A stretch of 6,609 bases of DNA from DATDAH01 sp036525535. Its GTDB lineage: Bacteria > Actinomycetota > Acidimicrobiia > Acidimicrobiales > DATDAH01. A program made the translations under genes and the position numbers. The stretch spans positions 1 to 6,609 of the forward strand of contig DATDAH010000098.1 in assembly GCA_036525535.1 (NCBI GenBank), given 5' to 3'. Position 1 is the first letter of the stretch; every line of letters begins with the position of its first letter. The notes below the pieces were generated by a model, which worked only from the letters and a program-made list of their open reading frames with translations, searched no databases and was not told where the DNA came from. Below are positions 6,250-6,609 of this stretch, piece after piece.

Positions 6250-6362
6250 CCCGCCCCGACGCCGGTTCTGGCCCCTGGATCTCGCGGCGGATCACCAACG
6301 ACCGGTTCCAGAACGGGTGGGGGCGGCATCCAAGCACGACGATGGCTCCGTACTGCTGCTGA
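6246..6362 (+). CDS. Small hypothetical ORF, 38 residues, possibly frameshifted
   Basis: The ATG overlaps the mutY stop as ATGA and opens a 38-codon frame, MTRPDAGSGPWISRRITNDR onward, ending at a TGA at 6360-6362. Most third codon positions are G or C as far as the G run at 6319-6323. After that the composition looks more coding-like in a different frame, which reads about 22 codons (V-G-A-A-S-K-H-D-D-G-S-V-L-L-L-M-T-W-D-H-R-R) to a TGA at 6383-6385. That TGA overlaps the sigma-factor GTG at 6382. One extra base in the G run would give a 46-residue protein coupled at both ends. No family is recognised; it may also be non-coding leader. Confidence 0.3.
   Translation: MTRPDAGSGPWISRRITNDRFQNGWGRHPSTTMAPYCC
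6302..6317. repeat. Imperfect palindrome with GTTC-CA-GAAC core upstream of the sigma factor gene
   Basis: The core at 6305-6314 is a perfect 4+4 inverted repeat with a 2-nt centre, and the outer CC/GG pairs at 6302-6303 and 6316-6317 also match. A partial copy, CCGGTTCTGG, occurs 40 nt upstream at 6262-6271, and its GTTCTGG can pair with CCAGAAC at 6308-6314 to form a stem with a 36-nt loop. It could be an operator or RNA hairpin in the leader of the sigma factor gene. The half-sites are in the opposite order to the actinobacterial LexA box, so it is not called an SOS box. Confidence 0.25.
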
Positions 6363-6381
6363 TGACGTGGGACCACCGGCG

Positions 6382-6609
6382 GTGAAGGACCTGCAGGAGC
6401 TGAGCGACGCCGCGCTCGTGGTGGCCGTCGGGCGCTACCGCCAGGACGCCCTGGCCGAGGCGTACCGCCGTCACGCGGGGTCGGTCACCGCCCTGGCCCG
6501 CCGCCTGCTCGGCAGCGAGAACCTGGCGGAGGAGGTCGTCCAGGAGGTCTTCCTCCACCTGTGGAACGCCCCGGACAAGTTCGACCCCGAGCGGGGCACC
6601 CTGCGCAGC
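6382..6609 (+). CDS. RNA polymerase sigma-70 family factor, ECF subfamily, N-terminal part (cut by window edge)
   Basis: The 76 visible codons read from GTG as M-K-D-L-Q-E-L-S-D-A-A-L-V, then A-L-A-E-A-Y-R-R-H-A-G-S-V-T-A-L-A-R-R-L-L-G (23-44), and NLAEEVVQEVFLHLWNAP (47-64) with F-D-P-E-R-G-T-L-R-S at the edge. This is sigma region 2 of an extracytoplasmic-function factor: the A-E-E-x-V-Q-E-V-F-x-x-L-W helix is the core-polymerase and -10 contacting segment, and x-G-T-L-R-S-W usually follows. Region 4 and any anti-sigma gene lie beyond the window, so the ECF group and the signal are unknown. GTG at 6382 is chosen because it lies just before the conserved L-S-D-A-x-L start; an in-frame GTG at 6367 would add five residues. 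A weak GGGA lies upstream. The mutY stop is 132 nt away. Confidence 0.88.
   Translation, partial: MKDLQELSDAALVVAVGRYRQDALAEAYRRHAGSVTALARRLLGSENLAEEVVQEVFLHLWNAPDKFDPERGTLRS

Noticed and set aside
6305..6314. A LexA/SOS box next to mutY
   Set aside because: The half-sites read GTTC-nn-GAAC, the reverse order of the actinobacterial box (GAAC-n4-GTTC), and the spacing is wrong.
5100..6329. A 409-codon open frame on the minus strand opposite mutY and the methyltransferase
   Set aside because: The product is dominated by R, P, S and T with no domain, while the plus strand encodes a complete MutY with all catalytic residues.

Overview
The window is about 70% GC and gene-dense, with GTG and TTG starts, few Shine-Dalgarno sites and 1-4 nt or 19 nt gene overlaps. 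Together with the protein types (a streptomycete-like MaoC hydratase, a short actinobacterial-type MutY, a membrane alkaline-phosphatase-superfamily protein), this suggests a high-GC actinobacterium. Acidimicrobiia or a relative is a reasonable guess, but the sequence alone does not prove it. I saw no tRNA, rRNA, CRISPR array, insertion sequence or phage gene, and no gene-free stretch longer than 135 bases.

Two transcription units diverge from a 46 bp gap at 4065-4110. The leftward unit, on the minus strand, holds three genes in order of transcription. First is an acyl-CoA dehydrogenase with a long N-terminal extension, best read as (2S)-methylsuccinyl-CoA dehydrogenase (mcd, 4064-2463). Next is a five-helix membrane protein with an external alkaline-phosphatase/sulfatase-fold domain that uses threonine in place of the sulfatase cysteine (2449-368). 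Last is the start of an AMP-forming acyl-CoA synthetase (371 to the window edge), joined to the previous gene by an ATGA overlap.

The rightward unit, on the plus strand, holds a single-hot-dog MaoC hydratase that is a candidate mesaconyl-CoA hydratase (4111-4626), a class I SAM-dependent methyltransferase (4631-5410), the A/G-specific adenine glycosylase MutY (5392-6249), a doubtful small ORF (6246-6362, perhaps frameshifted), and the start of an ECF sigma factor gene (6382 to the window edge).

The clearest metabolic theme is the ethylmalonyl-CoA pathway. Mcd makes mesaconyl-CoA from methylsuccinyl-CoA, and the divergent MaoC protein would hydrate it to beta-methylmalyl-CoA. The genes for the other steps (crotonyl-CoA carboxylase/reductase, ethylmalonyl-CoA mutase, malyl-CoA lyase) are not in the window. 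The other genes look like ordinary chromosomal neighbours. I found no convincing new defence or mobile system. The points most worth checking are the divergent promoter region, the altered MaoC active-site motif, the threonine-type membrane hydrolase and the possible frameshifted gene before the sigma factor.
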